A stretch of 64,000 nucleotides of DNA from Rhodocyclales bacterium (GCA_016215645.1 JACRIX010000103.1:1-64000); one strand, 5' to 3'. Counted from the stretch's first letter, positions 24,469-36,759 are shown. The notes: generated by a model not told the origin, from the sequence alone. Made by a program: numbers and translations.

Positions 24469-25314
24469 ATGAAAACAAAGCTGTCAGCCCAACTCAAGTC
24501 ACTTGCCCTGGCCGGAATGGCGGTTGGGCTGCTCGCCGGATGCGCCACCTCGGGAAACCCCAAGGACCCGATTGAAGGCTTCAATCGCGCGGTCTTTGCC
24601 TTCAACGAGGGGTTGGATGCAGCGATTGTCAAGCCGGTCGCAAAGGGATATGACACGGTTTTGCCGTCACCGATTCGAACCGGCGTCACCAACTTCTTTG
24701 GCAATATCGAGGATGTCTTCATTGGGGTCAATAACCTGCTGCAGGGCAAAATTCCGCAAGCCTTCAACGATTTCGGCCGGGTAGTGATCAATTCCACCAT
24801 CGGTCTTCTCGGTGTGATTGACATCGCGTCTGACGCTGGCCTTGAAAAGCACGACGAAGATTTTGGCCAGACCTTCGGTCGCTGGGGTGTGGGCAATGGC
24901 GCCTATGTCGTGGTTCCGGTTTTCGGTCCTCGCACCGTACGCGATACCGTTGGGCTGGTTCTTGACGTCGCTGCCGATCCGGTTGCCAATCATCGTCCGC
25001 GGCGGACGCGAGACCTTGCCCTGGTTTTGCGGACGATCAACGACCGTGCCAACTTGTTGCCTGCCGACAAGGTGGTCGAGGAAGCGGCCCTGGACAAGTA
25101 TTCCTACATGCGCGACGCCTATCTTCAGCGTCGTCGCAACCTGATTCACGATGGCAATCCGCCGCGCGAGAGTGAGGCCGGCATCGATGGCGACATGGCC
25201 CCCCTTGCCGCACCGCATGATGCCATTGTCGAGCCGCGGGCCGCGATGGAGGCTCCCGTGGAACCGGTAGCACTTCAGCTTGCCCGGACCGAGACAGTAG
25301 CTGCCAGCCAGTAA
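24469..25314 (+). CDS. mlaA: Outer-membrane lipid-asymmetry lipoprotein MlaA (VacJ)
   Basis: This 281-residue lipoprotein has lipobox LLAGC and the VacJ signature DPIEGFNRAVFAFNEGLD, then FFGNIEDV, GRVVINSTIGLLGVIDIAS and DFGQTFGRWGVGNGAYVVVPVFGP. It removes misplaced phospholipid from the outer leaflet. In E. coli mlaA is unlinked; here it sits inside the operon, as in many betaproteobacteria. The last ~60 residues are a variable tail. Confidence 0.95.
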   Translation: MKTKLSAQLKSLALAGMAVGLLAGCATSGNPKDPIEGFNRAVFAFNEGLDAAIVKPVAKGYDTVLPSPIRTGVTNFFGNIEDVFIGVNNLLQGKIPQAFNDFGRVVINSTIGLLGVIDIASDAGLEKHDEDFGQTFGRWGVGNGAYVVVPVFGPRTVRDTVGLVLDVAADPVANHRPRRTRDLALVLRTINDRANLLPADKVVEEAALDKYSYMRDAYLQRRRNLIHDGNPPRESEAGIDGDMAPLAAPHDAIVEPRAAMEAPVEPVALQLARTETVAASQ

Positions 25315-25363
25315 TTTGTGCCGGACCGGATTTTTCCGGCTCCGGCTTTCCCAGGAAAGCCAC

Positions 25364-25984
25364 ATGAAATACCTTTTCGCCCTGCTCAGCTCCCTGCTGC
25401 TTGCCTTGCCGGCAGCTGCCCAGGAGGTGTCTCCCGATGCACTGATCAAGACAGTGACCAACGAAGTACTCGACATTGTTCGCAAGGACAAGGATATTCA
25501 GTCCGGCAATACCAAAAAGGCGATCGAACTGGTCGAAGGCAAGGTGTTGCCGCACTTCAATTTCACCCGCATGACCCAGCTTGCGATGGCCCGCGACTGG
25601 CGGCAGGCCAACGCATCCCAGCAGAAAGTGCTTATCGACGAATTCCGCACGCTGTTGGTTCGCACCTACTCCAAGGCCCTTACCGAGTACAAAAACCAGT
25701 CCATCGATTTCAAGCCCTATACCGCCAAGGCCGGAGAGACCGATGTACGCGTGCGTACCGAAATCAAGCAATCCGGTGCCGGCAAGAACATTGAGCTCGA
25801 CTACTACCTTGAGAAATCGACCGGCGGCTGGAAGGTCTATGACATCGAAGTGGGTGGCATCAGTCTGGTTACCAACTATCGTGAGTCCTTTGCCTCTGAA
25901 GTGCGTAACAACGGCGTCGACGGTCTGGTGAAATCCTTGCAGGCAAAGAACAAATCGGGCGAGGCAACTTCGGTCAAGAAATGA
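25364..25984 (+). CDS. mlaC: Periplasmic phospholipid-binding protein MlaC
   Basis: This is a 206-residue secreted protein: signal peptide MKYLFALLSSLLLALPAAAQ, then FNFTRMTQLAMARDWRQAN, VRTYSKALTEYKNQSIDF and WKVYDIEVGGISLVTNYRESF, the standard MlaC landmarks. It shuttles phospholipid between MlaA and MlaD. AGGAAAGCCAC precedes the ATG. The stop overlaps mlaB (ATGA). Confidence 0.95.
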   Translation: MKYLFALLSSLLLALPAAAQEVSPDALIKTVTNEVLDIVRKDKDIQSGNTKKAIELVEGKVLPHFNFTRMTQLAMARDWRQANASQQKVLIDEFRTLLVRTYSKALTEYKNQSIDFKPYTAKAGETDVRVRTEIKQSGAGKNIELDYYLEKSTGGWKVYDIEVGGISLVTNYRESFASEVRNNGVDGLVKSLQAKNKSGEATSVKK

Positions 25985-26262
25985 TTGAAGTCTCGGGTGA
26001 GCGCGTCGTAGTCTCCGGCCCCATGACCATGGCGGGCGCAGCCGTTTTGCTTGCCGAGGGTGAGGCGGCGATCACCAATAGCACCGCTGTGTTCGACCTG
26101 GCCGCCGTTACCGACCTGGATTCGTCGTGCCTGGCGGTTGTCTTTGGCTGGATGCGTGCCGCCCGCGATGCAGGCAAAACAGTGAAACTTCTCAATCCCC
26201 CGCAGAACCTGTTGAGCCTCGCCGAGGTTTACGGCGTTTCCGATCTGCTGCCGCAGCATTGA
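25981..26262 (+). CDS. mlaB: STAS-domain protein MlaB
   Basis: This 93-residue STAS domain has FDLAAVTDLDSSCLAVVFGWMRAA, where the central Ser pair matches the STAS phosphorylation loop. MlaB binds MlaF and stabilizes the transporter. It overlaps mlaC by four bases. The 27-nt gap that follows leads into a second ABC system. Confidence 0.88.
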   Translation: MIEVSGERVVVSGPMTMAGAAVLLAEGEAAITNSTAVFDLAAVTDLDSSCLAVVFGWMRAARDAGKTVKLLNPPQNLLSLAEVYGVSDLLPQH

Positions 26263-26289
26263 CCGCGGCTTCCCGCCAGGTCCTTCCGA

Positions 26290-27198
26290 ATGTCCCCCGC
26301 GATCCGCATCGAGCAGGTCTCCAAGCGCTTTGGCAGCGTGCATGCGCTGGATGCGGTCGACCTCGAGGTTCAGCCGGGTGAATTCTTTGGCCTGCTCGGG
26401 CCCAACGGTGCCGGCAAGACAACGCTGATTTCGGCGCTCGCCGGATTGGTTCGACCCGATGCGGGCCGGCTCCGGGTGATGAATCACGACGTACAGGCAG
26501 ATTACCGTGCAGCCAGACGCCAACTTGGCGTAGTGCCGCAGGAACTGGTCTTCGACCCTTTCTTTTCCGTGCGCGAATCCCTGCAGATCCAGTCCGGCTA
26601 TTTTGGTATTGCCGACAACGACACCTGGATCGACGAGATCCTGGAAAACCTGGGCCTGACCTCGAAGGCCAATGTCAATATGCGCATGCTTTCGGGCGGC
26701 ATGAAGCGACGGGTCCTGGTTGCCCAGGCGCTGGTGCACCGGCCACCGGTGATCGTGCTCGATGAGCCGACGGCCGGCGTTGACGTCGAATTGCGCCAGA
26801 CACTTTGGGCCTTCATCCGGCGTCTGAACCAAGCCGGACATACCGTCGTGCTGACCACGCATTATCTCGAAGAAGCCGAGATGCTTTGCAATCGTATCGC
26901 CATGCTGAAGGCCGGCCGGATCGTCGCGCTGGACACGACACACAACCTGTTGCGGCGCTTTTCCACGCACAGCCTGCGTCTGCGCGTTGAGGGCAGCATT
27001 CCGACCGAACTCCTGCGGGGGGCCACTGAAAGCGGTGGCTGGTGGTCGCTGCCCTTCGATGCTTTTGGCGAAGTCGAACCCATCCTGGCACGACTGCGCG
27101 GGGCGGACTGCCGGATCACGGATCTTGAGGTTGGCAAGCCGGATCTCGAAGAGGTTTTTGTCCGCGTCATGCAAGGCTCACTGCAGGGGCAGGGCTAA
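26290..27198 (+). CDS. ABC-2 type exporter ATPase (YadG-like)
   Basis: This 302-residue ABC ATPase has Walker A GPNGAGKTT, signature LSGGMKRRVLVAQAL, Walker B VIVLDEPTAGVDVE and TTHYLEEAE. The C-terminal ~80 residues are the small extension typical of ABC-2 exporters. Its permease starts one base after its stop. The same gene pair follows mlaB in many betaproteobacteria; the substrate is unknown. Confidence 0.9.
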   Translation: MSPAIRIEQVSKRFGSVHALDAVDLEVQPGEFFGLLGPNGAGKTTLISALAGLVRPDAGRLRVMNHDVQADYRAARRQLGVVPQELVFDPFFSVRESLQIQSGYFGIADNDTWIDEILENLGLTSKANVNMRMLSGGMKRRVLVAQALVHRPPVIVLDEPTAGVDVELRQTLWAFIRRLNQAGHTVVLTTHYLEEAEMLCNRIAMLKAGRIVALDTTHNLLRRFSTHSLRLRVEGSIPTELLRGATESGGWWSLPFDAFGEVEPILARLRGADCRITDLEVGKPDLEEVFVRVMQGSLQGQG

Positions 27199-27199
27199 G

Positions 27200-27955
27200 G
27201 TGCGCGGCGGCTTCTCCACTTTGCTCTACAAGGAAGTGCTGCGCTTCTGGAAGGTCGCCGCGCAGACGGTGGCGGCGCCGGTGCTGACGGCGCTGCTCTA
27301 CCTGCTGATCTTCTCGCATGTGCTTGAGGGCCACGTGAAAATTCACGGAATTGCCTACACCGCTTTCCTGATCCCGGGTCTGGTGATCATGTCGGTGCTG
27401 CAGAATGCCTTCGCCAATTCGTCCTCGTCGCTGATCCAGTCCAAGGTCACGGGGAACATCGTCTTCGTGCTGCTGCCACCGATCTCCTATCTGGAGTTTT
27501 TCGCGGCCTATGTGCTGGCCTCGGTGGTGCGTGGCGTCGTGGTCGGCAGCGGCGTGTTGCTCGCTACCGTCTGGTTCGCGCCGCTGGGTTTCGCCGAACC
27601 GTGGTGGATTGTGATCTTTGCCGTGCTGGGCGGGTCGATACTGGGCAGCCTGGGCGTGATTGCCGGCATCTGGGCGGAAAAGTTCGACCAGCTCGCGGCC
27701 TTCCAGAACTTCCTGATCATGCCTTTGACGTTTCTTTCCGGTGTGTTCTATTCGGTGCATTCGCTGCCGCCCTTCTGGCAGCAGCTATCGCACTGGAATC
27801 CGATCTTCTACATGATCGATGGCTTTCGCCATGGATTCTTCGGCGTCTCAGATGCCTCGCCCTGGCTAAGCCTTGCCGTGGTGGGCAGTTGCTTTGCCGT
27901 ACTCACCGTTTTCACACTCAACCTGCTCAAGAGCGGCTACAAGCTGCGTGACTGA
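27200..27955 (+). CDS. ABC-2 type exporter permease (YadH-like)
   Basis: This 251-residue protein has six predicted helices and YKEVLRFWKV, IMSVLQNAFANSSSSLIQSK, the ABC-2 signature FLSGVFYSVHSLPPFWQQL and NPIFYMIDGFRHGFFG. GTG at 27200 is the start, one base after the ATPase stop; no ATG is near. It forms the membrane part of the exporter. Confidence 0.88.
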   Translation: MRGGFSTLLYKEVLRFWKVAAQTVAAPVLTALLYLLIFSHVLEGHVKIHGIAYTAFLIPGLVIMSVLQNAFANSSSSLIQSKVTGNIVFVLLPPISYLEFFAAYVLASVVRGVVVGSGVLLATVWFAPLGFAEPWWIVIFAVLGGSILGSLGVIAGIWAEKFDQLAAFQNFLIMPLTFLSGVFYSVHSLPPFWQQLSHWNPIFYMIDGFRHGFFGVSDASPWLSLAVVGSCFAVLTVFTLNLLKSGYKLRD

Positions 27956-27965
27956 GGAATACACC

Positions 27966-29469
<1,504 letters not shown>

Positions 29470-29473
29470 GCGC

Positions 29474-30115
29474 ATGAGCGGAATCACGATTGCCCTGTCC
29501 AAGGGCCGGATCTTCGAGGAGACCCTGCCCCTGCTGGCGGCGGCCGGCATCGTGCCGGCCGAGGATCCGGAGAAATCACGCAAGCTGATCATCCCCACCA
29601 GCCGTGAAGACGTGCGGGTGGTGATCGTGCGCGCCTCCGACGTTCCTACTTACGTTCAGTATGGCGCTGCGGATCTCGGCATCGCCGGCAAGGACGTGCT
29701 GCTGGAGCACGGTGGCGCCGGGCTGTATCAGCCGCTGGACCTGAACATCGCGCGCTGCCGCATGTGCGTTGCGGCGCCGGTCGGCTTCGATTACGTCGCG
29801 GCGGTGCGTCGCGGCGCACGCCTGCGCATCGCCACCAAGTACATCGCCGTGGCGCGCGAGCATTTCGCCGCCAAGGGCGTGCATGTCGACCTGATCAAGC
29901 TCTACGGTTCGATGGAGCTGGCGCCGCTGGCGGGCCTGGCCGAGGCGATTGTCGATCTGGTGTCGTCGGGCGCCACGCTCAAGGCCAACAAGCTGGTCGA
30001 GGTCGAGGAAATCATGCCGATTTCCTCGCGCCTGGTGGTCAACCAGGCGGCGCTGAAAATTAAACGGGAACTCTTGCAGCCCGTGATTTCCGCGATCGAG
30101 GCGGCAATCAAATGA
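29474..30115 (+). CDS. hisG: ATP phosphoribosyltransferase, short form
   Basis: This 213-residue catalytic HisG starts [18 protein letters not shown], has [23 protein letters not shown] and [12 protein letters not shown], and lacks the C-terminal regulatory domain. Short HisG works only with HisZ, which is not in the window. It catalyses the first step of histidine synthesis. It overlaps hisD by four bases. Confidence 0.96.
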   Translation: MSGITIALSKGRIFEETLPLLAAAGIVPAEDPEKSRKLIIPTSREDVRVVIVRASDVPTYVQYGAADLGIAGKDVLLEHGGAGLYQPLDLNIARCRMCVAAPVGFDYVAAVRRGARLRIATKYIAVAREHFAAKGVHVDLIKLYGSMELAPLAGLAEAIVDLVSSGATLKANKLVEVEEIMPISSRLVVNQAALKIKRELLQPVISAIEAAIK

Positions 30116-31404
30116 TTCGCCGTCTCTCCAGCGCCGACTCCGGGTTTGCGGCGACGCTCGACGCGTTGCTGCATTTCGACAACTCGACCGATGAGGCCAT
30201 CGAGCGCACGGTTGCGGAAATCCTCGTCCGCGTCCGTGCCGAAGGCGATCCGGCCGTCCTCGATTACACGCGCCGCTTCGACAAGCTGGACATCGGCAGC
30301 ATGGCCGAACTCGAGCTGCCGCGTGCCGAGATGCGTCACGCGCTCGATCGTTTGCCACCAGCCCAGCGCAAGGCGCTAGAGGCCGCCGCCCAGCGCGTCA
30401 CCAGCTATCACGAGCGACAAAAATCGGAGTCCTGGAGCTTCGTTGAGCCCGATGGTACGCGCCTCGGACAGAAGGTGACGGCGCTGGATCGGGTAGGCCT
30501 CTATGTTCCCGGCGGCAAGGCGGCCTATCCCAGCTCGGTGCTGATGAATGCCCTTCCGGCCAAAGTTGCCGGCGTCGGCGAACTCATCATGGTAGTGCCG
30601 ACCCCGCGCGGCGAGAGGAATGCACTCGTACTTGCGGCGGCCTGCCTTTCTGGCGTCGATCGCGTGTTCACCATCGGGGGGGCGCAGGCTGTCGCGGCGC
30701 TGGCCTACGGTACGCAGACCGTGCCACAGGTGGACAAGATCGTCGGCCCCGGCAATGCTTATGTCGCCGCCGCCAAACGCCGCGTCTTCGGCACGGTCGG
30801 CATCGACATGGTGGCCGGTCCGTCCGAGGTGCTCATCATCGCCGATGCCACCGCCAATCCGGACTGGGTGGCGATCGACCTCTTCGCCCAGGCGGAGCAC
30901 GACGAACTGGCCCAATCGATCCTGCTTTGCCCCGATGCCGGCTTCCTGGCCAAGGTGGCGGCCAGCATCGAGCGCCTGTTGCCGACCATGCCGCGCCGCG
31001 AAGTCATTGCCGCCTCGCTCAAGGGCCGCGGCGCCCTGATCCAGGTTGCCAACTTCGACGAAGCCTGCGAGATTGCCAACCGCATCGCGCCGGAACACCT
31101 TGAGCTTTCCGTGGCCGATCCGGCGCCGCTGGTGGAAAAGATCCGCCATGCCGGCGCGATCTTCATCGGGCACTATGCCTCCGAATCCCTTGGCGACTAC
31201 TGTGCCGGACCCAACCACGTGTTGCCGACCTCGCGCAGTGCGCGTTTTTCGTCACCGCTGGGCGTCTATGATTTCCAGAAGCGCTCCAGCATCATCGAGG
31301 TCTCGGCGGCCGGTGCCAGGACCCTGGGTCCGATTGCGGCCACCCTTGCGCACGGTGAAGGCCTGACGGCTCACGCCAATGCGGCGGAATTTCGGCTGAA
31401 GTAG
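30112..31404 (+). CDS. hisD: Histidinol dehydrogenase
   Basis: This 430-residue enzyme has [35 protein letters not shown] and the zinc-site stretch [12 protein letters not shown], then [14 protein letters not shown]. It makes the last two oxidation steps of histidine synthesis. After its stop the coding strand switches: hisC faces it. Confidence 0.96.
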   Translation: MIRRLSSADSGFAATLDALLHFDNSTDEAIERTVAEILVRVRAEGDPAVLDYTRRFDKLDIGSMAELELPRAEMRHALDRLPPAQRKALEAAAQRVTSYHERQKSESWSFVEPDGTRLGQKVTALDRVGLYVPGGKAAYPSSVLMNALPAKVAGVGELIMVVPTPRGERNALVLAAACLSGVDRVFTIGGAQAVAALAYGTQTVPQVDKIVGPGNAYVAAAKRRVFGTVGIDMVAGPSEVLIIADATANPDWVAIDLFAQAEHDELAQSILLCPDAGFLAKVAASIERLLPTMPRREVIAASLKGRGALIQVANFDEACEIANRIAPEHLELSVADPAPLVEKIRHAGAIFIGHYASESLGDYCAGPNHVLPTSRSARFSSPLGVYDFQKRSSIIEVSAAGARTLGPIAATLAHGEGLTAHANAAEFRLK

Positions 31405-31411
31405 TCTGGTA

Positions 31412-31436
31412 CGCCGTGGCGCCGGCGCCGACTTTC
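31412..31436 (+). repeat. Dispersed short repeat, intergenic copy between hisD and inverted hisC
   Basis: ACGCCGTGGCGCCGGCGCCG then ACTTT matches the window-wide consensus. It lies 8 bp after the hisD stop and 28 bp before the hisC stop, at one edge of the inverted segment, and contains the palindrome GGCGCCGGCGCC. Confidence 0.6.
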
Positions 31437-31464
31437 CGGATGGCGTGTCGGCGGCAAGCCCGGA

Positions 31465-32523
31465 TCAGCCGACGATAGTCTTCAAGGCTGTAATCAGTGC
31501 CGCGCACTGCTCATCCGTTCCGACCGTAATCCGCAGGAACTGCTCGATGCGCGCTTGCTTGAAGTGGCGCACGATGATGCCGTGCTGGCGCAGTGCCTGC
31601 GCCGTTTCCGCCGCATCGCGGCGCGGATGGCGGGCGAAGACGAAATTGGCGGCGGAAGGGACAAGCTCGAAGCCGAGTGCGGCAAGATCGGCCACCAGCT
31701 TTTCGCGGGTGGCGATGACGGCCCGACGGGTCTGCTCGAAATACTCGCGGTCTTCGAAGGCAGCGACCGCGCCGGCGATCGCCAGTCGATCCAGCGGATA
31801 GGAATTGAAGCTGTTCTTGACGCGCTCCAGCGCTTCGATCAGGTCGGCATGGCCGACCGCAAAGCCGACCCGCAGGCCGGCCAGGGAGCGCGACTTGGAC
31901 AGCGTCTGCACCACCAGCAGGTTGGGGTGGCGGGCGACCAGGGGAATCGCGGATTCGCCGCCGAAATCGACATAGGCCTCGTCGATCACCACCACCGAGT
32001 CGGCATTCGCTTGCAGCAGGCTCTCGACCTCGACCAGAGGCAGCAGACGTCCCGTCGGCGCATTCGGGTTGGGGAAGATGATGCCGCCGTTGGGCCGCGC
32101 GTAGTCGACGACGCGGATCGAAAAGTCCTCGCGCAGCGGCACGGTTTCATGGGCGACCTGGTAGAGCCCGCAGTACACCGGGTAGAAGCTGTAGCTGATG
32201 TCGGGGAACAGGATCGGCAGCCGATGCCTGAGCAGGCCGAGGAAGACGTGGGCCAGCACTTCGTCCGACCCGTTTCCCACAAACACGTTGTTGGCATCGA
32301 CACCGTGATTGGCGGCAATGACGCGCTTGAGCAGGTCGGCGTTGGGGTCGGGATAGAGCTTCAGCGACTCATTGGTCGCGGCGCGGATGGCTTCGAGTGC
32401 GCGCGGCGACGGGCCGTAGGGGTTCTCGTTGGTATTGAGCTTGACCAGGTTGGCGAGCTTGGGTTGCTCGCCCGGCACATAGGGCGTGAGCCCCGTGACG
32501 ACATCGCTCCAGAAGCGGCTCAT
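31465..32523 (-). CDS. hisC: Histidinol-phosphate aminotransferase, inverted within the his cluster
   Basis: This is a 352-residue PLP aminotransferase of fold type I with [12 protein letters not shown], the PLP-Lys motif [18 protein letters not shown] and [12 protein letters not shown]. It converts imidazole-acetol phosphate to histidinol phosphate. All other his genes here run on the plus strand; hisC runs on the minus strand, converging on hisD and diverging from hisB. Length and motifs are complete, so it looks functional. It must have its own promoter in the 110-bp gap before hisB; I see no strong one and no clear SD before its ATG. Confidence 0.95.
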   Translation of the reverse strand: MSRFWSDVVTGLTPYVPGEQPKLANLVKLNTNENPYGPSPRALEAIRAATNESLKLYPDPNADLLKRVIAANHGVDANNVFVGNGSDEVLAHVFLGLLRHRLPILFPDISYSFYPVYCGLYQVAHETVPLREDFSIRVVDYARPNGGIIFPNPNAPTGRLLPLVEVESLLQANADSVVVIDEAYVDFGGESAIPLVARHPNLLVVQTLSKSRSLAGLRVGFAVGHADLIEALERVKNSFNSYPLDRLAIAGAVAAFEDREYFEQTRRAVIATREKLVADLAALGFELVPSAANFVFARHPRRDAAETAQALRQHGIIVRHFKQARIEQFLRITVGTDEQCAALITALKTIVG

Positions 32524-32590
32524 GACTTGACGATTGTGCAGGGTGATGGGGAAATGGCCGGACGCGTTGGCGTGCGCGGAACTAGGCCGA

Positions 32591-32599
32591 TGGTATCAT
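32591..32599 (+). promoter_or_regulatory. Extended -10 promoter for the hisB-to-tat operon
   Basis: TGGTATCAT is a good extended -10 element, 34 nt before the hisB ATG. TTGGCG lies further upstream at a poor 21-bp spacing. A promoter is needed here because the inverted hisC breaks read-through from hisD. Confidence 0.45.
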
Positions 32600-32633
32600 G
32601 CGGACCTTCACCCCTCGCTTGATCCCTACGGCC

Positions 32634-33221
32634 ATGCGGCAAGCTGAAATTTCGCGCAATACGCTGGAAACCAAGATACGCGTCATCGTCGATCTTGACG
32701 GCACGGGTATTGCCAAACTCTCGACCGGGATCGGCTTTTTTGACCACATGCTGGACCAGATCGCGCGCCACGGCATGATCGACCTCACCGTTGAGGCCAA
32801 GGGCGACCTGCATATCGACGCGCATCACACCATCGAGGATGTCGGCATCACGCTGGGCCAGGCGCTGGCAAAAGCACTTGGCGACAAGAAGGGTTTGCGT
32901 CGTTACGGCCAAGCTTATGTACCGCTGGACGAAGCCCTGTCCCGCGTCGTAGTCGATCTCTCCGGTCGACCGGGGCTGGTGTTCAACGTGCCTTTCACCC
33001 GGGCGACGATCGGAGAATTCGATGTCGATCTGGTGCGTGAGTTCTTCCAGGGACTGGTAAACCATGCCGCAATCACGGTGCACGTCGACGCCCTGCGTGG
33101 GGACAACTCCCACCACCAGGCCGAGACCGTGTTCAAGGCCTTCGCGCGTGCGTTGCGCATGGCGGCGGAAGCCGACACCCGTGCCGCGGGCTCCATCCCC
33201 TCGACCAAGGGCGCGCTCTGA
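32634..33221 (+). CDS. hisB: Imidazoleglycerol-phosphate dehydratase
   Basis: This 195-residue monofunctional HisB starts [15 protein letters not shown] and has [27 protein letters not shown] and [13 protein letters not shown], the manganese-binding His motifs. An upstream in-frame ATG at 32598 would overlap the -10 box, so 32634 was chosen; it gives the usual family length. Confidence 0.95.
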   Translation: MRQAEISRNTLETKIRVIVDLDGTGIAKLSTGIGFFDHMLDQIARHGMIDLTVEAKGDLHIDAHHTIEDVGITLGQALAKALGDKKGLRRYGQAYVPLDEALSRVVVDLSGRPGLVFNVPFTRATIGEFDVDLVREFFQGLVNHAAITVHVDALRGDNSHHQAETVFKAFARALRMAAEADTRAAGSIPSTKGAL

Positions 33222-33231
33222 TCCTTTCGCC

Positions 33232-33870
33232 ATGAGCAAGGTAGTTGTCGTCGATTACGGCATGGGCAACCTGCGCTCAGTGGCCAAGGCCATCGAGCAT
33301 GTCGCTCCCGAGGCCCAGGTGCGCGTGAGTTCGAGCGCGGTCGAGATTGGCGCTGCCGATCGTGTGGTGGTTCCCGGTCAGGGCGCGATGCCCGACTGCA
33401 TGCGCGAACTCGCAGGCCGCGGCCTGCGCGATGCGGTAATCCGCGCCGCGGCAGAAAGGCCTTTCCTGGGTATTTGTGTCGGACTGCAGATGCTATTCGG
33501 TCATGCCGAGGAGGGCGACGTGATGGGCCTGGAAATTCTGCCGGGCCGTGTACCGCGATTTCCCGATGCGGCGATGACGGCGCCCGATGGTTCTCGGCTC
33601 AAGGTGCCGCACATGGGCTGGAACCGGGTGCATCAGGCGGAGCCACACCCCGTTTGGCAGGGCATCGAGGACGACATGCGCTTCTATTTTGTCCATAGTT
33701 ACTTTGTCGAACCGCATAACCCCGACCTGATCGCCGGATCTACCCACTATGGGGTCCCCTTTACCAGCGCGGTTGCCCGCGATAACATCTTCGCCGTTCA
33801 ATTTCATCCGGAAAAGAGCGCCCAGGCGGGCTTGCGCCTGCTGGGAAATTTCATGCGCTGGAATCCTTGA
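33232..33870 (+). CDS. hisH: Imidazole glycerol phosphate synthase, glutaminase subunit
   Basis: This 212-residue class I glutamine amidotransferase has the nucleophile in FLGICVGLQMLF and the His/Glu pair in VQFHPEKS. It starts VVVVDYGMGNLRSV. It supplies ammonia to HisF, encoded two genes downstream, to close the imidazole ring. Confidence 0.95.
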   Translation: MSKVVVVDYGMGNLRSVAKAIEHVAPEAQVRVSSSAVEIGAADRVVVPGQGAMPDCMRELAGRGLRDAVIRAAAERPFLGICVGLQMLFGHAEEGDVMGLEILPGRVPRFPDAAMTAPDGSRLKVPHMGWNRVHQAEPHPVWQGIEDDMRFYFVHSYFVEPHNPDLIAGSTHYGVPFTSAVARDNIFAVQFHPEKSAQAGLRLLGNFMRWNP

Positions 33871-33909
33871 TACTTCGCCTCCCTGGCATCTTGTTCTGCA
33901 AACATTCCT

Positions 33910-34662
33910 ATGCTGCTGATACCCGCGATTGATCTCAAGGACGGCCATTGTGTCCGTCTAAAGCAGGGCGCCATGGAAGACGCCACGGTATTTTCCGAAG
34001 ATCCGGCCGCCATGGCCCGGCATTGGATAGACAAGGGCGCGCGTCGCCTGCACCTGGTCGACCTCAATGGCGCCTTCGCCGGCAAGCCGAAAAATGAAGC
34101 GGCGATCAAGGCGATTCTCACCGAAGTCGGTGACGAGATTCCGGTGCAACTCGGCGGCGGCATCCGCGATCTGGACACCATCGAGCGTTGCCTCGACGAT
34201 GGTCTCAGCTATGTCATCATCGGCACCGCCGCCGTCAAGAACCCTGGTTTCCTTCATGATGCCTGCGGGGCCTTTCCCGGCCACATCATCGTCGGACTGG
34301 ATGCCCGTGAGGGCAAGGTCGCCGTGGATGGCTGGTCGAAAATGACCGGACATGATGTGATCGACCTGGCCAGGAAGTTCGAGGACTACGGCGTCGAGGC
34401 GGTGATCTACACCGACATCGGGCGCGACGGCATGATGACCGGCGTGAATATCGAAGCCACCGTCAAGCTGGCCCAGGCTCTGCGCATCCCCGTGATCGCC
34501 AGCGGCGGCATCGCCTGCATGAAGGACGTCAAGGCACTGTGTGCCGTGGAGGGCGAGGGCATCATCGGTGCCATCACCGGGCGCGCGATCTACGAAGGCA
34601 CGCTGGATTTCAAGAAGGCTCAGGCCGAGGCCGACAAGTCGAAGAAAGCTCCAGCGGCCTGA
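33910..34662 (+). CDS. hisA: Phosphoribosylformimino-5-aminoimidazole carboxamide ribotide isomerase
   Basis: This 250-residue TIM barrel has [42 protein letters not shown] and [11 protein letters not shown], with catalytic Asp in AIDL and YTDIGRDGM. It isomerizes ProFAR in histidine synthesis. No SD is obvious before its ATG. Confidence 0.95.
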   Translation: MLLIPAIDLKDGHCVRLKQGAMEDATVFSEDPAAMARHWIDKGARRLHLVDLNGAFAGKPKNEAAIKAILTEVGDEIPVQLGGGIRDLDTIERCLDDGLSYVIIGTAAVKNPGFLHDACGAFPGHIIVGLDAREGKVAVDGWSKMTGHDVIDLARKFEDYGVEAVIYTDIGRDGMMTGVNIEATVKLAQALRIPVIASGGIACMKDVKALCAVEGEGIIGAITGRAIYEGTLDFKKAQAEADKSKKAPAA

Positions 34663-34673
34663 GTGGTCGGCCC

Positions 34674-35428
<755 letters not shown>

Positions 35429-35432
<4 letters not shown>

Positions 35433-35821
35433 CATCCGCCACCGGCTGGCTCGACGAGATCCTCTGGGACGAGCAGGGCCTGGTGCCAGCCATCGCCCAG
35501 GACGCGGCGACGGGCGAAGTCCTGATGTTCGCCTGGATGAACCGGGAATCCCTGGCGCTGACGGCCCAGACCGGCAACGCAACTTACTGGTCGCGTTCGC
35601 GCGGCCGCCTCTGGCGCAAGGGCGAGGAGTCGGGCCATACGCAGAAGGTACTGGAATTGCGCGTCGATTGCGACAAGGATGTGGTGCTGATGAAGATCGA
35701 GCAGATCGGTGGTATCGCCTGCCACACCGGGCGCCGCAGCTGCTTTTTCAACCGGCTCGATGACGCGCAATGGCGTGACGTCGAGCCGGTGCTCAAGAAT
35801 CCCAAGGAGATCTACAAATGA
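35429..35821 (+). CDS. hisI: Phosphoribosyl-AMP cyclohydrolase
   Basis: This 130-residue monofunctional enzyme has [34 protein letters not shown] and the zinc-ligand stretch DCDKD plus [10 protein letters not shown]. The GTG start overlaps the hisF stop. The pyrophosphohydrolase step is a separate gene (hisE) that overlaps by four bases. Confidence 0.95.
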
Positions 35822-36147
35822 TTGACCTCGAAGTGATCCATCGTGTCCAGGCCACCCTGCGCGAGCGCAAGGGCGCCGCTCCCGATTCGTCCTATGTCGC
35901 CAGCCTGTATGCCAAGGGTACCGACGCGATCTGCAAAAAGGTGGCCGAAGAGGCGGCGGAAACCATCATGGCGGCCAAGGACGGCGATCGCCTGCATCTG
36001 GTCCGCGAGGTCACCGATCTCTGGTTTCACAGCATGATCCTGCTGGCCCAGTTCGACATTGGCGTCGACGACGTGGTGGTCGAGTTCCGTCGGCGCGAGG
36101 GTATCTCCGGCATCGATGAAAAAAAGAGCCGGGACACCAGACCATGA
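35818..36147 (+). CDS. hisE: Phosphoribosyl-ATP pyrophosphohydrolase
   Basis: This 109-residue all-alpha MazG-like hydrolase has [28 protein letters not shown] and [16 protein letters not shown], the metal-binding Glu/Asp pattern. The C-terminus runs ~12 residues past the conserved core. It overlaps hisI and hinT by four bases each. Confidence 0.94.
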   Translation: MIDLEVIHRVQATLRERKGAAPDSSYVASLYAKGTDAICKKVAEEAAETIMAAKDGDRLHLVREVTDLWFHSMILLAQFDIGVDDVVVEFRRREGISGIDEKKSRDTRP

Positions 36148-36500
36148 GTGACTGCATCTTCTGCCGCATTGTTCGCGGCGAAATACCGTCGAAGAAGATC
36201 TATGAGGACGAAGAGATCTTTGCCTTCCACGACATCAACCCGATTGCACCGGTGCATTTCATGATCGTACCCAAGGTGCATGTCGGGTCGTTGATGGATG
36301 TCGATCCCAGCCACCAGAAGGCCCTTGGCCATATCCTGCTCAAGGCCAATGAACTGGCGAAGGGCCAGGGCCTCCAGGAGGGCTTCCGTACCATCATCAA
36401 CACGGGGCGGATAGGGCATCAGGAGGTGTATCATCTCCATGTTCACATACTTGGCGGTCCCGAGCCACTTGGGTCCATGCTTAAGCGCAGGGCGTCCTGA
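36144..36500 (+). CDS. hinT: HIT-family purine nucleoside phosphoramidase
   Basis: This 118-residue protein starts CIFCRIVRGEIPSKKIYED, has the zinc Cys pair CxxC and the catalytic histidine triad HLHVHILGG. HinT hydrolyses AMP-lysine/phosphoramidates. The hisE-hinT-tatABC order is common in betaproteobacteria. Confidence 0.93.
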   Translation: MSDCIFCRIVRGEIPSKKIYEDEEIFAFHDINPIAPVHFMIVPKVHVGSLMDVDPSHQKALGHILLKANELAKGQGLQEGFRTIINTGRIGHQEVYHLHVHILGGPEPLGSMLKRRAS

Positions 36501-36526
36501 CCTGACCGCACACGAGGAGAGAAACA

Positions 36527-36748
36527 ATGGGATCTTTCAGCATTTGGCACTGGCTCATCGTGCTGGTGATAGTCATGCTGGTGTTCGGCACCAAAAAGCT
36601 GCGCAATGTCGGCTCGGATCTGGGCGGCGCGGTCAAGGGCTTCAAAGATGGAATGAAGGACGGCTCCGCGGACAAGCCCGCCGAACCGCAACAGGTCACC
36701 GGCCAGACCATCGATGTCGAAGCGCGCCGGGAGCAGTCCAAGACCTGA
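36527..36748 (+). CDS. tatA: Sec-independent translocase subunit TatA
   Basis: This 73-residue protein has an N-terminal helix [23 protein letters not shown], the hinge FG, an amphipathic helix [15 protein letters not shown] and a polar tail. TatA oligomers form the protein-conducting step of twin-arginine export. GAGGAGAGAAACA precedes the ATG. Confidence 0.95.
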   Translation: MGSFSIWHWLIVLVIVMLVFGTKKLRNVGSDLGGAVKGFKDGMKDGSADKPAEPQQVTGQTIDVEARREQSKT

Positions 36749-36759
36749 CTGTGATCCGC

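Noticed and set aside
31405-31464. GGCGCCGGCGCC palindrome as a terminator between hisD and hisC
   Set aside because: No T-run follows on either strand, and the sequence is explained as a copy of the dispersed repeat.
32598-32633. Upstream ATG for hisB
   Set aside because: It overlaps the likely -10 box and adds residues absent from the usual HisB start [10 protein letters not shown].
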